Shown here piece after piece: positions 42,415 to 51,242 of a DNA stretch of 64,000 nucleotides. The DNA is from Nibrella saemangeumensis (GTDB lineage: Bacteria > Bacteroidota > Bacteroidia > Cytophagales > Spirosomataceae). The stretch's first letter is position 1; the number at the start of each line of letters is the position of its first letter. The notes under the pieces are model-generated. The model did not search any database. It saw nothing but the letters and a program-made list of their open reading frames with translations, and was not told the DNA's origin. The stretch covers positions 372,001 through 436,000 of the forward strand of contig NZ_BAABHD010000029.1 in the NCBI RefSeq assembly GCF_039541915.1. Direction: 5' to 3'. A program made the position numbers and the translations under genes.

Positions 42415-43623
42415 TTATATAACAATCCCCAGCGCCACCCCACCCATAATCAGCCAGTACGCCGGGGTGCGGGTGAACTCAAGAATCAGAATTGTCGCCA
42501 GTACGACGGCTACGGAAGGCCAATGCGGAGCCATAGGTTCAAAAAGGGCAAAAGCCGCAGCGGCCGTGAGTCCCGTGCTGGCGGCATTGATACCCTCCAG
42601 CGATGCCCGAATCGGTCGGTATTGCTTTAACTGCCCCCAGAATCGGTAGACAAAGAAGATCAGAAATGTACCGGGCAGAAAAATGCCGGCGGTGGAAACC
42701 AGACTCCCCCAAAGCTGCCCGTGAAAACCGGCATCCCGCATCGATAACGCCCCAATATACGAGGCAAAGGCAAACACCGGTCCGGGAATAGCCTGAACCA
42801 GTCCGAATCCTGTCAGGAACTCCTCGCGGGACAGGTAATGCTTAAAGGCCACAAATTCATTATACAGCATCGGCGTCAGCACCTGCCCTCCGCCAAAAAC
42901 GAGACTGCCGTTTCGATAAAAGTTCTCAAACAACCGTACCGGCAATGACCGGGTGAAATGCCCCAATAAAGCCGCCAAGATTAATACACCCAGCCAGAGA
43001 AAGAAGTTGGCCCATTTAATCTGCAGCGGAGTTTTGGTCATTTTCTCCTGTTTCTTATAGGTCATGGCCGTTATTACGCCACCACAAGCAATCACGATTG
43101 GCGTCATATAGGGCGAGCGAAACGCAAAAGCCGCCAATGCCGCTACAACCATCAGCATCAGGCCAAGCTGATTCGTTACAACCTTCCTCCCTATACGATA
43201 GCCGGCAACGATCAGAAACCCCACCGCCATTGGCTGAATGAACCGGGCAAAATGAAGCGATAAGTGGTGACGTTCCAGATAAAATACGCCAATAGCAGCC
43301 GCTGTCATAATCAACACACTGGGCATTACCCAGACAATCAGACTGAGGTAAGCCAGGTTGGGACCGCCAATTTTAAATCCAATAGCCGTGATGGTTTGCG
43401 TAGAGGTGGGGCCAGGCAGAACCTGACAAAGGGCATTTAGTTCGAGCAGTTCCGCTTCCGTCAGGTATCGGCGTCTGGCAACCAGGCGGTCGAGCATCAT
43501 GGCCAGATGCACCTGCGCTCCGCCGAAGGTAGTTACCGCCAGAATAAAAATATCCTTCAGGAAGATGAAGTAGCGGATACGCCTGACGGGGACAACGGGC
43601 TGTGGAGACGGGTGGATCTGCAT
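42415..43623 (-). CDS. chrA: Chromate efflux transporter, ChrA family
   Basis: A 402-residue inner-membrane protein with two homologous halves, the long-chain form of the CHR family. The ATG at 43623 gives the usual start; an upstream extension is not needed. The first half has TTFGGAQVHLAMMLDRLV and LCQVLPGPTSTQ, and the second repeats the pattern with NGSLVFGGGQVLTPML and VQAIPGPVFAFASYIG, the two signature FGG...PGP sets. It pumps chromate out of the cell. No chrB regulator is nearby. It is convergent with pair member B and lies downstream of the oxygenase gene, 93 bases away. Confidence 0.92.
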   Translation of the reverse strand: MQIHPSPQPVVPVRRIRYFIFLKDIFILAVTTFGGAQVHLAMMLDRLVARRRYLTEAELLELNALCQVLPGPTSTQTITAIGFKIGGPNLAYLSLIVWVMPSVLIMTAAAIGVFYLERHHLSLHFARFIQPMAVGFLIVAGYRIGRKVVTNQLGLMLMVVAALAAFAFRSPYMTPIVIACGGVITAMTYKKQEKMTKTPLQIKWANFFLWLGVLILAALLGHFTRSLPVRLFENFYRNGSLVFGGGQVLTPMLYNEFVAFKHYLSREEFLTGFGLVQAIPGPVFAFASYIGALSMRDAGFHGQLWGSLVSTAGIFLPGTFLIFFVYRFWGQLKQYRPIRASLEGINAASTGLTAAAAFALFEPMAPHWPSVAVVLATILILEFTRTPAYWLIMGGVALGIVI

Positions 43624-43716
43624 AGGAGGACTACACCATAAGCGCAGAGACGGGTTCAGAGACCAAAAATGAGCAGCGATGCGAACTGGTATTCCGCACC
43701 GCTGCCTCAACGTTAC

Positions 43717-44676
43717 CTATTGCTTTTTCAAGCCTAATTCGATCAACCGCTCGTTCAGGAATTCGCCGGCGGTCATGTCTTCGTATAGCTTCGGATGATT
43801 GGTATCAATGCAGCTTTCCAGCGACGTCAGGTCCATATCCCCCCGAGGGTGCATAAAGAACGGGATCGAAAACCGGGAGGTATTCATCTTTTCCCGGGGT
43901 GGGTTTACCACCTGGTGGATCGTCGATTTTAGTTTATGGTTGGTCAACCGGTCGAGCATATCGCCGACGTTTACGATCACCTGATCCGGCAGCGCGGTAA
44001 TGGGTATCCACTTACCGTCGCGACGGAGCACTTCCAGACCATCGGCACTGGCCCCCATCAGCAGCGTAATCAGGTTAATGTCCCCGTGAGCAGCGGCCCG
44101 TACAGCCCCTTCCGGTACCAGGTCCGGGTTGAGCGGAAAATAGTGCAGCGCCCGCAGGATGCTGTCGCCGTTTTTTACCTTGTCTTCAAAATAATCTTCC
44201 GGCAGTTCCAGATACAGCGCAATAGCCCGCAGCAGCGTTTTACCGGCATTCTCCAGGGTACGGTACGTCTCCAGCGTGAGCTCGGTAAAGGCCGGGTACT
44301 CTTCCGGCAACACGTTGGCCGGCATCTCACCAATTGGCTCCGGCTGGCCAATATGGTAGAATTCTTTCAGGTCGGCTACTTTAAAACCCTTTGCCGTTTC
44401 TTTGCCTTTGCCGATATACCCCCGCTGCCCATGCAGGTCCGGGCGTTCGTATTTCCTTTTTACGTCATCGGGAGCTGAGAAAAATTCTTTAACTGCTCCG
44501 TACAAATTCTCCGTCATTTCCTGGGTAAGGCCGTGATTCTTTATCGCCACAAAGCCGATATTATTAAAGGCCGATCCCAGGTCCTGCACAAATCTAGCCC
44601 GGCGCTCCGGGTCACCCGACGTAAAATCCGCCAGATCAAGCGACGGAATTTCGTCATACAACTTATTGTCAATCAT
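43717..44676 (-). CDS. 2-oxoglutarate/Fe(II)-dependent oxygenase, isopenicillin N synthase-like
   Basis: A 319-residue soluble enzyme. The N-terminal DIOX_N domain (about residues 9-110) starts SLDLADFTSGDPERRARFVQ. The Fe(II) ligands are His and Asp in AAHGDINLITLL and a His in KSTIHQVVNPP, and the 2-oxoglutarate arginine is in SRFSIPFF. The pattern H-x-D...H and R-x-S identifies the family; the substrate is unknown, and true penicillin biosynthesis is unlikely without its partners. A -7 box (TATCTTTG, minus strand, 44701-44694) lies just upstream, so it has a promoter close to the SOD terminator. Confidence 0.87.
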   Translation of the reverse strand: MIDNKLYDEIPSLDLADFTSGDPERRARFVQDLGSAFNNIGFVAIKNHGLTQEMTENLYGAVKEFFSAPDDVKRKYERPDLHGQRGYIGKGKETAKGFKVADLKEFYHIGQPEPIGEMPANVLPEEYPAFTELTLETYRTLENAGKTLLRAIALYLELPEDYFEDKVKNGDSILRALHYFPLNPDLVPEGAVRAAAHGDINLITLLMGASADGLEVLRRDGKWIPITALPDQVIVNVGDMLDRLTNHKLKSTIHQVVNPPREKMNTSRFSIPFFMHPRGDMDLTSLESCIDTNHPKLYEDMTAGEFLNERLIELGLKKQ

Positions 44677-44703
44677 ACTCTGAAGTGTTTCCCCAAAGAT
44701 ACG

Positions 44704-44740
44704 AAAAAAGACGTTGGACCGTAGTCACGGTCCAACGTCT
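44704..44740 (-). terminator. Intrinsic terminator after the superoxide dismutase gene
   Basis: 14-base arms at 44709-44722 and 44727-44740 are exact reverse complements with a 4-base loop. An A-run at 44704-44709 gives the T-tract on the minus strand. It lies 18 bases after the sod stop codon. Confidence 0.85.
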
Positions 44741-44757
44741 CATTGTCTGATCTCCGA

Positions 44758-45459
44758 CTACTTCGCATTCGCGAAATTTTGGCCGATCTTGTTCCAGTCC
44801 AGCACGTTCCAGGCAGCCGTAACATACTCGGCCCGGCGGTTCTGGTACTTGAGGTAATAAGCGTGCTCCCACACATCGAGGCCCATAATAGGAGTTCCCT
44901 GTTTTTCGGCCACTTTCATCAGCGGATTGTCCTGGTTAGGCGTAGAGGTAATCTCAACGCCGTTGCCGCTGCGGATGAGCCATACCCAGCCGGAGCCGAA
45001 CCGGCCGGTGGCGGCAGTTGCCCACTCCTCTTTAAACTTGTCGAATGAGCCATATTTCTGGTTGATTGCCGCAGCCAGTGCGCCCGTAGGTGCGCCCCCG
45101 CCTTTGGGCGACAGAATGTTCCAGAAAAACGTGTGGTTCCAGTGCCCGCCCGCGTTGTTACGAACGGCCGCCGGTGTGCTGCTGCTGACACTTTTGACCA
45201 GATCGTCAATTGACATTTTTGCCATGTCTTTACCGGCCACTGCTTTATTCAGGTTGTCGACGTAGGCCTTGTGGTGCTTACCGTGGTGAATTTCCATAGT
45301 GGCCTTATCAATATGGGGTTCCAGCGCACCGGCATCATACGGTAAGGGAGCCAGTTTAAAGGGTCCTTCTGCCTGAGCAGGGCCAGCCGCAAATAAATCC
45401 AGGGCCGTTAAGCCGAAAGAAGCGCCAAGAGCCAGTTTAAGAAATTCACTACGATTCAT
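44758..45459 (-). CDS. sodA: Superoxide dismutase (Fe/Mn type), exported
   Basis: A 233-residue superoxide dismutase. A 30-residue N-terminal extension (NRSEFLKLALGASFGLTALDL, cleavage near AAGPAQA) marks export. It resembles a Tat signal but has only one arginine of the pair. The mature enzyme has the metal ligands in EIHHGKHH, GGHWNHTFFW and LDVWEHAYY, and DVWEHAYYLKYQNRRAEYV is the classical signature. It converts superoxide to hydrogen peroxide and oxygen outside the cytoplasm. It is divergent from a di-haem cytochrome gene across 196 bases. Confidence 0.93.
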   Translation of the reverse strand: MNRSEFLKLALGASFGLTALDLFAAGPAQAEGPFKLAPLPYDAGALEPHIDKATMEIHHGKHHKAYVDNLNKAVAGKDMAKMSIDDLVKSVSSSTPAAVRNNAGGHWNHTFFWNILSPKGGGAPTGALAAAINQKYGSFDKFKEEWATAATGRFGSGWVWLIRSGNGVEITSTPNQDNPLMKVAEKQGTPIMGLDVWEHAYYLKYQNRRAEYVTAAWNVLDWNKIGQNFANAK

Positions 45460-45619
45460 GCGGATATGTTGGTTTGAAGGTGAGCTAATGAGGTTATCTT
45501 AAAAACAACGCAATGTTTAAAGCTTTGTTTTCCCCTGCAAAATAAAGGTATGTTTTGAAAATACGGTGTAAAACCCTACCGTTCACTCAATGCCCGCCCA
45601 ATCGTCTCTGCTGCCTTGT

Positions 45620-45627
45620 TACTTTTG
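45620..45627 (+). promoter_or_regulatory. -7 promoter element for the cytochrome gene
   Basis: TACTTTTG at 45620-45627 matches the Bacteroidota -7 box and predicts a transcript start about 20 bases before the ATG at 45656. No clear TTTG is found at the -33 position. Confidence 0.4.
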
Positions 45628-45655
45628 TGGATTATTGAACGTCCTCGTCCACACC

Positions 45656-46627
45656 ATGAAGAAGCATCTCCTTCCAGGCCTGGCAGTCTTTAGCTGGCTG
45701 GCTGGTGGTCTGGCGGCCTGTTATAAACCGGCCGCTTACTCGTCGTTAAATACCCGCATTACGGCTGTTTCTGTCGACAAATCACTGGCGCAGATTGACC
45801 GCGGACGCTATCTGTTCAATCACGTAGCGGCCTGCGCCGACTGCCACTCCCGTCGCGATTATACCAAACTGGCCGGGCCCATCATCACCGGTACGCACGG
45901 TGCCGGCGGGGAGAAGTTCGGCAAAAACATGGGCCTGCCGGGTACGTTCTACGGCAAAAACCTGACACCCGCGGCCCTCCGCGACTGGACCGATATGGAG
46001 CTGTTTATGGCTATTACCACCGGTGCGTCCAAATCCGGCAAGCCCCTGTTCCCGATGATGCCGTACCTGAACTACGCCAACATGGACGAGCAGGATGTGA
46101 ACGCCATTATAGCTTACCTCCGAACGCTGGAACCGGTGGAGAACAAGGTACCCGAATCGAAGCCAAATTTTGTGGGTAAAATGGCCAGTAAGCTGGTGCC
46201 CCACAAAGCGCGTCTTCAGCCTATGCCCGACACCCACAATTCAGAAGCCTACGGTCGCTATCTGGTTACCATTGCCGGCTGCGCCGATTGTCATACCCAA
46301 CGCACCATGGGCATGATGGTAAAAAAAGCCGCCTTTGCCGGTGGTACATCCATGAAGATGGCAGGCGGTACGCTCCGGTCGGCAAACCTGACGCCGGACA
46401 ATGAAACCGGCATTGGCCGCTGGAGCAAACAGGATTTTATCAACCGCTTCAAGACTTTCAACCCGAAGACGTACCAGGCACCCGACACGCAGAACGGCTT
46501 TAACACCATGATGCCGTGGACGCTCTACGCAGGTATGTCAGAACAGGACTTAGGGGCTATTTACGATTACCTGCGGACGGTGAAGCCTAAGAGGCATAAA
46601 GTGGAGCGATTTACGGCGAAGCGCTAA
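45656..46627 (+). CDS. Di-haem cytochrome c lipoprotein
   Basis: A 323-residue exported protein. The ATG at 45656, not an upstream alternative, begins a lipoprotein signal (KKHLLPGLAVFSWLAGGLAAC, Cys22). Two haem-binding motifs, CADCH at 60-64 and CADCH at 209-213, mark two cytochrome c domains, each with a methionine candidate (FPMMPY and FNTMMPW). Such proteins act as electron carriers in alcohol- or sugar-dehydrogenase chains. No dehydrogenase gene lies next to it. It is divergent from the exported superoxide dismutase gene, which may reflect shared oxidative control. Confidence 0.88.
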   Translation: MKKHLLPGLAVFSWLAGGLAACYKPAAYSSLNTRITAVSVDKSLAQIDRGRYLFNHVAACADCHSRRDYTKLAGPIITGTHGAGGEKFGKNMGLPGTFYGKNLTPAALRDWTDMELFMAITTGASKSGKPLFPMMPYLNYANMDEQDVNAIIAYLRTLEPVENKVPESKPNFVGKMASKLVPHKARLQPMPDTHNSEAYGRYLVTIAGCADCHTQRTMGMMVKKAAFAGGTSMKMAGGTLRSANLTPDNETGIGRWSKQDFINRFKTFNPKTYQAPDTQNGFNTMMPWTLYAGMSEQDLGAIYDYLRTVKPKRHKVERFTAKR

Positions 46628-46634
46628 TGTGCAT

Positions 46635-46660
46635 AAAAAAGGCCAGCATCTCTGCTGGCC
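46635..46660 (-). terminator. Intrinsic terminator after recR
   Basis: 8-base arms at 46641-46648 and 46653-46660 with a 4-base loop, followed on the minus strand by a T-run (complement of 46635-46640). It lies between the convergent cytochrome and recR genes. The stem is the same as in the tig terminator. Confidence 0.8.
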
Positions 46661-46666
46661 CGGACA

Positions 46667-47278
46667 TTATTCGTAAGCGATTCGGCTGAGGATGCTTCGG
46701 CCGAGGGTAACTTCATCGGCGTATTCGAGGTCACCGCCGATGGGAATACCCCGCGCAATGGTCGAAATCTTCAGCTTAAAAGGACGTAACTTCTTTTGGA
46801 GGTAAAAGGCGGTTGTGTCGCCTTCCATGGTGGGGCTGAGCGCCAGAATTATCTCTTTCACCTGCTCGTTATCAACGGCACCCAGCCGCTGCACCAAAGA
46901 TTCAATATGCAGGTCGCTGGGACCAACGCCCTCAACGGGTGAAATGATGCCGCCCAGCACATGATATAGCCCTTTATACTGAGCCGTATTTTCGATAGCC
47001 AGTACATCGCGGGTATCTTCGACCACGCAAATGAGTGAATTATCACGGCGGGGATTGGCGCAGATCGTACACAAATCATTGTCGGAGAGGTTATGGCATT
47101 TCTGGCAGTATTTTACCTTTGTGCGCATCGCCACCAGCGTATCCGCCAGCGTTTGCGTCTGCTCCTCATCGCGTTTCAACAGGTGGAGTACCAGCCGCAG
47201 GGCCGTTTTCTTTCCGATGCCCGGCAACTTCGCCACCTCATTGACCGCTTCTTCTATCAGTCTGGAAGGAAACTCCAA
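46667..47278 (-). CDS. recR: Recombination mediator protein RecR
   Basis: A 203-residue protein that works with RecO in loading RecA at gapped DNA. The helix-hairpin-helix is at about 10-30 (EVAKLPGIGKKTALRLVLHLL). A zinc finger uses Cys58, Cys61, Cys70 and Cys73. The Toprim domain starts with SLICVVEDTRDVLAIE, and the C terminus has TRGIPIGGDLEYADEVTL-type residues. The length is normal. It lies about 100 bases downstream of clpS on the same strand, separated by a dispersed repeat. Confidence 0.95.
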   Translation of the reverse strand: MEFPSRLIEEAVNEVAKLPGIGKKTALRLVLHLLKRDEEQTQTLADTLVAMRTKVKYCQKCHNLSDNDLCTICANPRRDNSLICVVEDTRDVLAIENTAQYKGLYHVLGGIISPVEGVGPSDLHIESLVQRLGAVDNEQVKEIILALSPTMEGDTTAFYLQKKLRPFKLKISTIARGIPIGGDLEYADEVTLGRSILSRIAYE

Positions 47279-47306
47279 GGTCTTTTTGAATTAAGAATTG
47301 AGAGTG

Positions 47307-47369
47307 ATGAGTTAAGAGTTTAAATTAAAAGAGCACGCGTCAGCTAACTCTTCATTCTTCACTCTTAAC
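47307..47369. repeat. Short dispersed inverted repeat (GAGTTAAGAG type)
   Basis: A 9-base arm at 47311-47319 pairs with 47361-47369. The 14 bases at 47307-47320 are identical to 5809-5822. Further related strings (AAGAATTGAG, CTAACTCTTCATTCTTC) extend the repeat. It fills the gap between clpS and recR. Confidence 0.55.
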
Positions 47370-47375
47370 TTTTAG

Positions 47376-47654
47376 TTAATTTAATACTTCAGCGGAGATG
47401 CCCCGGCGGCAGATTTCGTTGCGCATGGGTACTAATTCTTCCCAGGAGCCGTTCTTAACCGTGCATTTGCCCCGGTAATGGATAATCAGGGTACACTGCT
47501 CGGCCTGCTCCGGCGTATGACCACATACGTCCATCAGCGTATCGATGACATGGTCAAACGTGTTCACGTCGTCGTTAAATACGACGAGATTATAAACGTC
47601 TGTTTCAATGACTTCATCGAGTACTTCTACGTTGGGATCTTCAAAAGGTTGCAT
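47376..47654 (-). CDS. clpS: ATP-dependent Clp protease adaptor ClpS
   Basis: A 92-residue adaptor that delivers N-degron substrates to ClpA/ClpAP. The core YNLVVFNDDVNTFDHVIDTL (residues 21-40) contains the conserved N-D-D that binds the N-terminal amino group, and HYRGKCTVKNGSWEELVPMRNEI completes the domain. Length and order are typical. No clpA is present in this window. A -7 box (TAAATTTG, minus strand at 47687-47680) lies about 25 bases upstream of the start codon. Confidence 0.93.
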   Translation of the reverse strand: MQPFEDPNVEVLDEVIETDVYNLVVFNDDVNTFDHVIDTLMDVCGHTPEQAEQCTLIIHYRGKCTVKNGSWEELVPMRNEICRRGISAEVLN

Positions 47655-47679
47655 CAGACCGAAAATTGTATTTGTTTAG

Positions 47680-47687
47680 CAAATTTA
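47680..47687 (-). promoter_or_regulatory. -7 promoter element for clpS
   Basis: On the minus strand TAAATTTG at 47687-47680 matches the Bacteroidota TAnnTTTG box and predicts a transcript start about 19 bases before the clpS ATG. A -33 TTTG is not evident. Confidence 0.4.
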
Positions 47688-47766
47688 CGAAAATCTGACC
47701 GCTTTCGGAAGCCGTTTTCCGTTATTAAATAACCCCACTTCGGGCTAAAAAGTTGCCCTGACACTT

Positions 47767-49227
47767 ATGAATACCTCCATCGCGCTAACCATACTGATTG
47801 CCTACTTTGCGATGCTGATCGCCATTTCTTTCTATACGTCGCGGGGAGCTGATACCCAGACTTTTTTTACGGCAAACCGCCAGTCGCCCTGGTATCTGGT
47901 GGCGTTCGGGATGATTGGCACCTCGCTGTCGGGGGTGACGTTTATATCGGTGCCCGGTGCGGTGGGTCGTATTCAGTTCTCGTATTTTCAGGTGGTACTG
48001 GGGTATCTCGTGGGCTACTTCATCATCGGTACGGTGCTGATGCCGCTCTATTACCGGCTCAACCTGATATCCATTTACGGCTACCTCGAAAAGCGGTTCG
48101 GCTTTTGGGCCTACAAAACCGGCTCTGCTTTCTTTCTGCTGTCGCGCACGGTTGGCTCGGCGGTGCGGCTGTATGTGGCGGCCGGGGTGCTGCAACTGGC
48201 TATTTTCAACAACCTGGGCATACCCTTTGAGGTGTCCGTGCTGATTACCATCGGCCTGATCTGGGTTTACACGTTCAAGGGAGGTATCAAAACCATCATC
48301 GTTACCGACACGCTGCAGACAACGTTTCTGGTGACGGCCGTCATTCTGACCATCATTCTGATTACCCGCGAACTGAACTTCTCCTTTGGCGAAATGGCCA
48401 GTGCCGTGCAAAACAGCAATTATTCGCAGATTTTCTACTGGGATGCCAACGATCCTAAAAACTTCTTTAAGCAGTTCTTCGCCGGGACCTTTATCGCCAT
48501 TGTGATGACTGGTCTGGACCAGGACCTGATGCAGAAAAACCTCACCTGCAAAAACATTGGCGAAGCGCAGAAAAATATGTTCTGGTTTACGGTTACGCTC
48601 ACGATCGTCAACTTCATGTTTCTGTCGCTGGGCGCGCTCCTGTACCTGTACGCCCAATCCAGGGGTATTGCTATTCCGGAGCGAACCGATGACCTCTACC
48701 CCATGCTGGCGCTTAACCACTTCGGCTTTCTGGTGGGCATCACCTTCTTGCTGGGTATTACCGCAGCCACCTACGCCAGTTCCGATTCGGCGCTGACGGC
48801 GCTGACAACCGCCTTTTGCGTAGACTTCATGAACATCGAAAACCGGCCTGAGTCGGAGCGGTCACGCATCAAAAATGTGGTTCATATCGGCTTCTCGCTG
48901 CTGTTCTACGTAGTCATTATTATCTTCAACCGGTTCAACACCAAAGAGGTAATCACGGCGGTTTTTGACCTGGCGGGTTATACCTACGGGCCGCTGCTGG
49001 GGCTGTTTGCGTTTGGTATCTTCTCGAAGCGGCCGGTCCGCGATAACCTAGTGCCCTTTATCTGTATTGCCTCCCCTTTTCTGACACTGCTTATCAACAA
49101 CAACTCGGCAGAGTGGTTCGGCGGCTACAAATTCGGTTTTGAGCGGCTGATGCTGAACGGCCTGATCACCTTTGTTGGTCTCTGGGCGGTGTCGCGCAAG
49201 CGGGAGCCCGAACCCGTGGTGGCATAA
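47767..49227 (+). CDS. Sodium:solute symporter family protein
   Basis: A 486-residue inner-membrane transporter with about thirteen hydrophobic segments, of the SSS family. The N terminus has TFFTANRQSPWYLVAFGMIGTSLSGVTF, the central region DTLQTTFLVTAVILT and the later GITAATYASSDSALTALTT, all characteristic SSS segments, and the sodium site is expected in helix 8 near the last of these. The solute is unknown; SSS members carry sugars, amino acids, nucleosides or vitamins. No catabolic gene is adjacent. It is divergent from clpS. Confidence 0.9.
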   Translation: MNTSIALTILIAYFAMLIAISFYTSRGADTQTFFTANRQSPWYLVAFGMIGTSLSGVTFISVPGAVGRIQFSYFQVVLGYLVGYFIIGTVLMPLYYRLNLISIYGYLEKRFGFWAYKTGSAFFLLSRTVGSAVRLYVAAGVLQLAIFNNLGIPFEVSVLITIGLIWVYTFKGGIKTIIVTDTLQTTFLVTAVILTIILITRELNFSFGEMASAVQNSNYSQIFYWDANDPKNFFKQFFAGTFIAIVMTGLDQDLMQKNLTCKNIGEAQKNMFWFTVTLTIVNFMFLSLGALLYLYAQSRGIAIPERTDDLYPMLALNHFGFLVGITFLLGITAATYASSDSALTALTTAFCVDFMNIENRPESERSRIKNVVHIGFSLLFYVVIIIFNRFNTKEVITAVFDLAGYTYGPLLGLFAFGIFSKRPVRDNLVPFICIASPFLTLLINNNSAEWFGGYKFGFERLMLNGLITFVGLWAVSRKREPEPVVA

Positions 49228-49323
49228 GGGCTAAATACAAAAACTTGGCAGGAAAGTAACATTTCTCCAAAAAGCTATTATATTTGCTAAGCTGCTGTAG
49301 GTGCCTCTGTACCTGACGTGCTT

Positions 49324-49866
49324 ATGAAACGAGTTTTATCCATCGGATTGCTGCTATTGCTGGTTTACAACATGCTGGGGTACGCGGTTGTACTCGTCAG
49401 TGTGTGGTGGCAGGAGCAACACGAGCTTTCCGAACGCGTGAAGGTTTACCCGTCGACCGATCACCTCGTTGAATTTCACGTTCCCCTGAAGCAACACCCC
49501 TCCGAAGCGGCTCTGACCCGGAAACAGGATCAGGGATTTAAGTACCGGGGTAGCTATTACGAAATTATCCGGGCAGAAATTTCGGGCGATACGCTGCACA
49601 TTACCGGGTATGAAGACAGGAATTATTCGTTCTGGCAGGATGACCTGCTGAGCTTTATCAAGCGGGAAATTACCGGCACCTCCGACACCCAGAAGAAAAC
49701 CAATCAACTGCTGAAGCTTCTGCTGAAGGAGTATTTCCAGCCGGACAACCTCGTTTGCCCGGCACATTATGCCTGGAATTCAACGAATACCATACCTCCC
49801 TATACACCTTTCCGAATCACTGCGTCGATACTCCCCCACTCCCCCCCGCCTAAACAGGTTTGTTAA
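49324..49866 (+). CDS. Uncharacterised small membrane-anchored protein
   Basis: A 180-residue protein. The ATG at 49324 (the upstream GTG at 49318 is less likely) begins a single N-terminal hydrophobic segment (MKRVLSIGLLLLLVYNMLGYAVVLVSVWW), followed by an extracytoplasmic domain with KVYPSTDHLVEFHVPL, EISGDTLHITGYEDRNY and a cysteine-containing, proline-rich tail. I do not recognise the family. A -7-like TATATTTG lies at 49279-49286. It precedes the two outer-membrane proteins and the haloperoxidase gene and may be functionally linked, though a 176-base gap separates it from the next gene. Confidence 0.6.
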   Translation: MKRVLSIGLLLLLVYNMLGYAVVLVSVWWQEQHELSERVKVYPSTDHLVEFHVPLKQHPSEAALTRKQDQGFKYRGSYYEIIRAEISGDTLHITGYEDRNYSFWQDDLLSFIKREITGTSDTQKKTNQLLKLLLKEYFQPDNLVCPAHYAWNSTNTIPPYTPFRITASILPHSPPPKQVC

Positions 49867-50042
49867 GCTGATTTTTGGGTACACTCCCGCTCTTCCGGAT
49901 TACCGGCAGGAGACTGGCTGTCTGCATACGCTACAGTGAGTTTACCATATGGCTTTACCGATGTACACTGCTGATTGCAAAGCAGGTACAACGTTGCCAT
50001 ACATTTTAAATAGCTTTTCAAATTCTATCGACTTTCACGTTC

Positions 50043-51167
50043 ATGAAACCGATCTATACCTGTTTACTGGCTTCGGTAAGCCTGTTTCTTCTTCAGGTAA
50101 AAGCCTCGGCACAAGGTTGTGTGGCTGTGCGCCACATGAGCTGTGCCGCTCCGGGTGGAGCGGCCACCTCGGCCGACTTTTTCAAACAGCGCAACGGTCA
50201 CTGGCAGCTCAATATGGGCTACCGGTACTTCAAATCATTCCGCCACTTCAGAGGTGATAAGGAAGAGCATGAGCGCCTGGACCAAAATACCGAAGTGGTT
50301 AACCTCTCCCACGCCGTTGACCTCGGCATCAGCTACCTGGCAACACCCCGGTTGTCGTTTTCTGTCAATTTGCCCATTCAGTACAACGACCGGTCGTCGC
50401 TGTACGAGCACTACGGGAATTCTGTAACGGCTAACCCAGAGCAGAAGCGGTTCCATACCGGATCGCAGGGTATTGGCGATATGCGCATTTCAGCGTCTTA
50501 CTGGCTGGTGAATCCGTATAAACTTCCGAAAGTGAACATAGCGATGGGAGTAGGCGTGAAGCTACCCACCGGCAACTACGGCGTAACCGGCGATTTCCAC
50601 AAACTGGACAAAGAAAAGCGGGATTACGTGGTAAACAAACCCGTCGACCAGTCGATTCAGCTTGGCGATGGCGGTATTGGTGCCAGTCTGGAGACCCAGG
50701 GATACGTGCAGGTAGGTAAGCACACAACGGTGTACTTCAACGGCTTTTATCTGTTCAATCCCCGCGAAACAAACGGGGTCATCCGCAATCCGGAAGCGAC
50801 CACCATTGATCTGGTAACCGGCTCGTTCTCGGTAGCCGACCAGTTTGCTGCCCGGCTGGGTTTCAGCCAGTCCATATCGGCTATTCCAGGTCTGGCGCTG
50901 ATGCTGGGCGGCCGGCTTGAGGGCGTTCCGGCGTACGATGCGTTTGGGGGTAGCAAGGGCTTCCGTCGCCCAGGCTACATCGTATCCGTAGAGCCGGGGG
51001 TTGCCTACATGAAGGGCAAGTACTCGGCTGCGGTTACGGTGCCCGTTGCCGTGTACCGCAACCGCATCAAGAGCTACTCCGACCGGCTCGACCCGCAGGG
51101 GCTTCGGCACGGCGATGCGGCTTTTGCGGACTACCTGGTTTCGGCGTCCTTCAGTCGCTGGTTCTAA
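50043..51167 (+). CDS. Outer-membrane beta-barrel protein, uncharacterised (374 residues)
   Basis: A 374-residue exported protein. The signal peptide ends at about residue 24 (KASAQ), and the mature N terminus begins with a cysteine-containing GCVAVRHMSCAAPG. Alternating aromatic strands run to a terminal FSRWF, typical of outer-membrane insertion. Segments such as VNLPIQYNDRSSLYEHYGNS and GVGVKLPTGNYGV recall porin-like or toluene/phenol-transport barrels. It is the first of three genes in a row (next gene after 75 bases), the others being another barrel protein and a haloperoxidase-type lipoprotein. Ligand unknown. Confidence 0.7.
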   Translation: MKPIYTCLLASVSLFLLQVKASAQGCVAVRHMSCAAPGGAATSADFFKQRNGHWQLNMGYRYFKSFRHFRGDKEEHERLDQNTEVVNLSHAVDLGISYLATPRLSFSVNLPIQYNDRSSLYEHYGNSVTANPEQKRFHTGSQGIGDMRISASYWLVNPYKLPKVNIAMGVGVKLPTGNYGVTGDFHKLDKEKRDYVVNKPVDQSIQLGDGGIGASLETQGYVQVGKHTTVYFNGFYLFNPRETNGVIRNPEATTIDLVTGSFSVADQFAARLGFSQSISAIPGLALMLGGRLEGVPAYDAFGGSKGFRRPGYIVSVEPGVAYMKGKYSAAVTVPVAVYRNRIKSYSDRLDPQGLRHGDAAFADYLVSASFSRWF

Positions 51168-51242
51168 TCGTTCGATCTTCGGGCGGGTGTCAACAGGGCT
51201 ATCAGTTGATACCCGCTCCTACTCACCTTCTTGTCAATCATC

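Noticed and set aside
49867..50042. Promoter with TACATTTT box before the 374-residue barrel gene
   Set aside because: TACATTTT lacks the final G of the -7 consensus and the TTG spacing is loose, so it was not listed as a feature.
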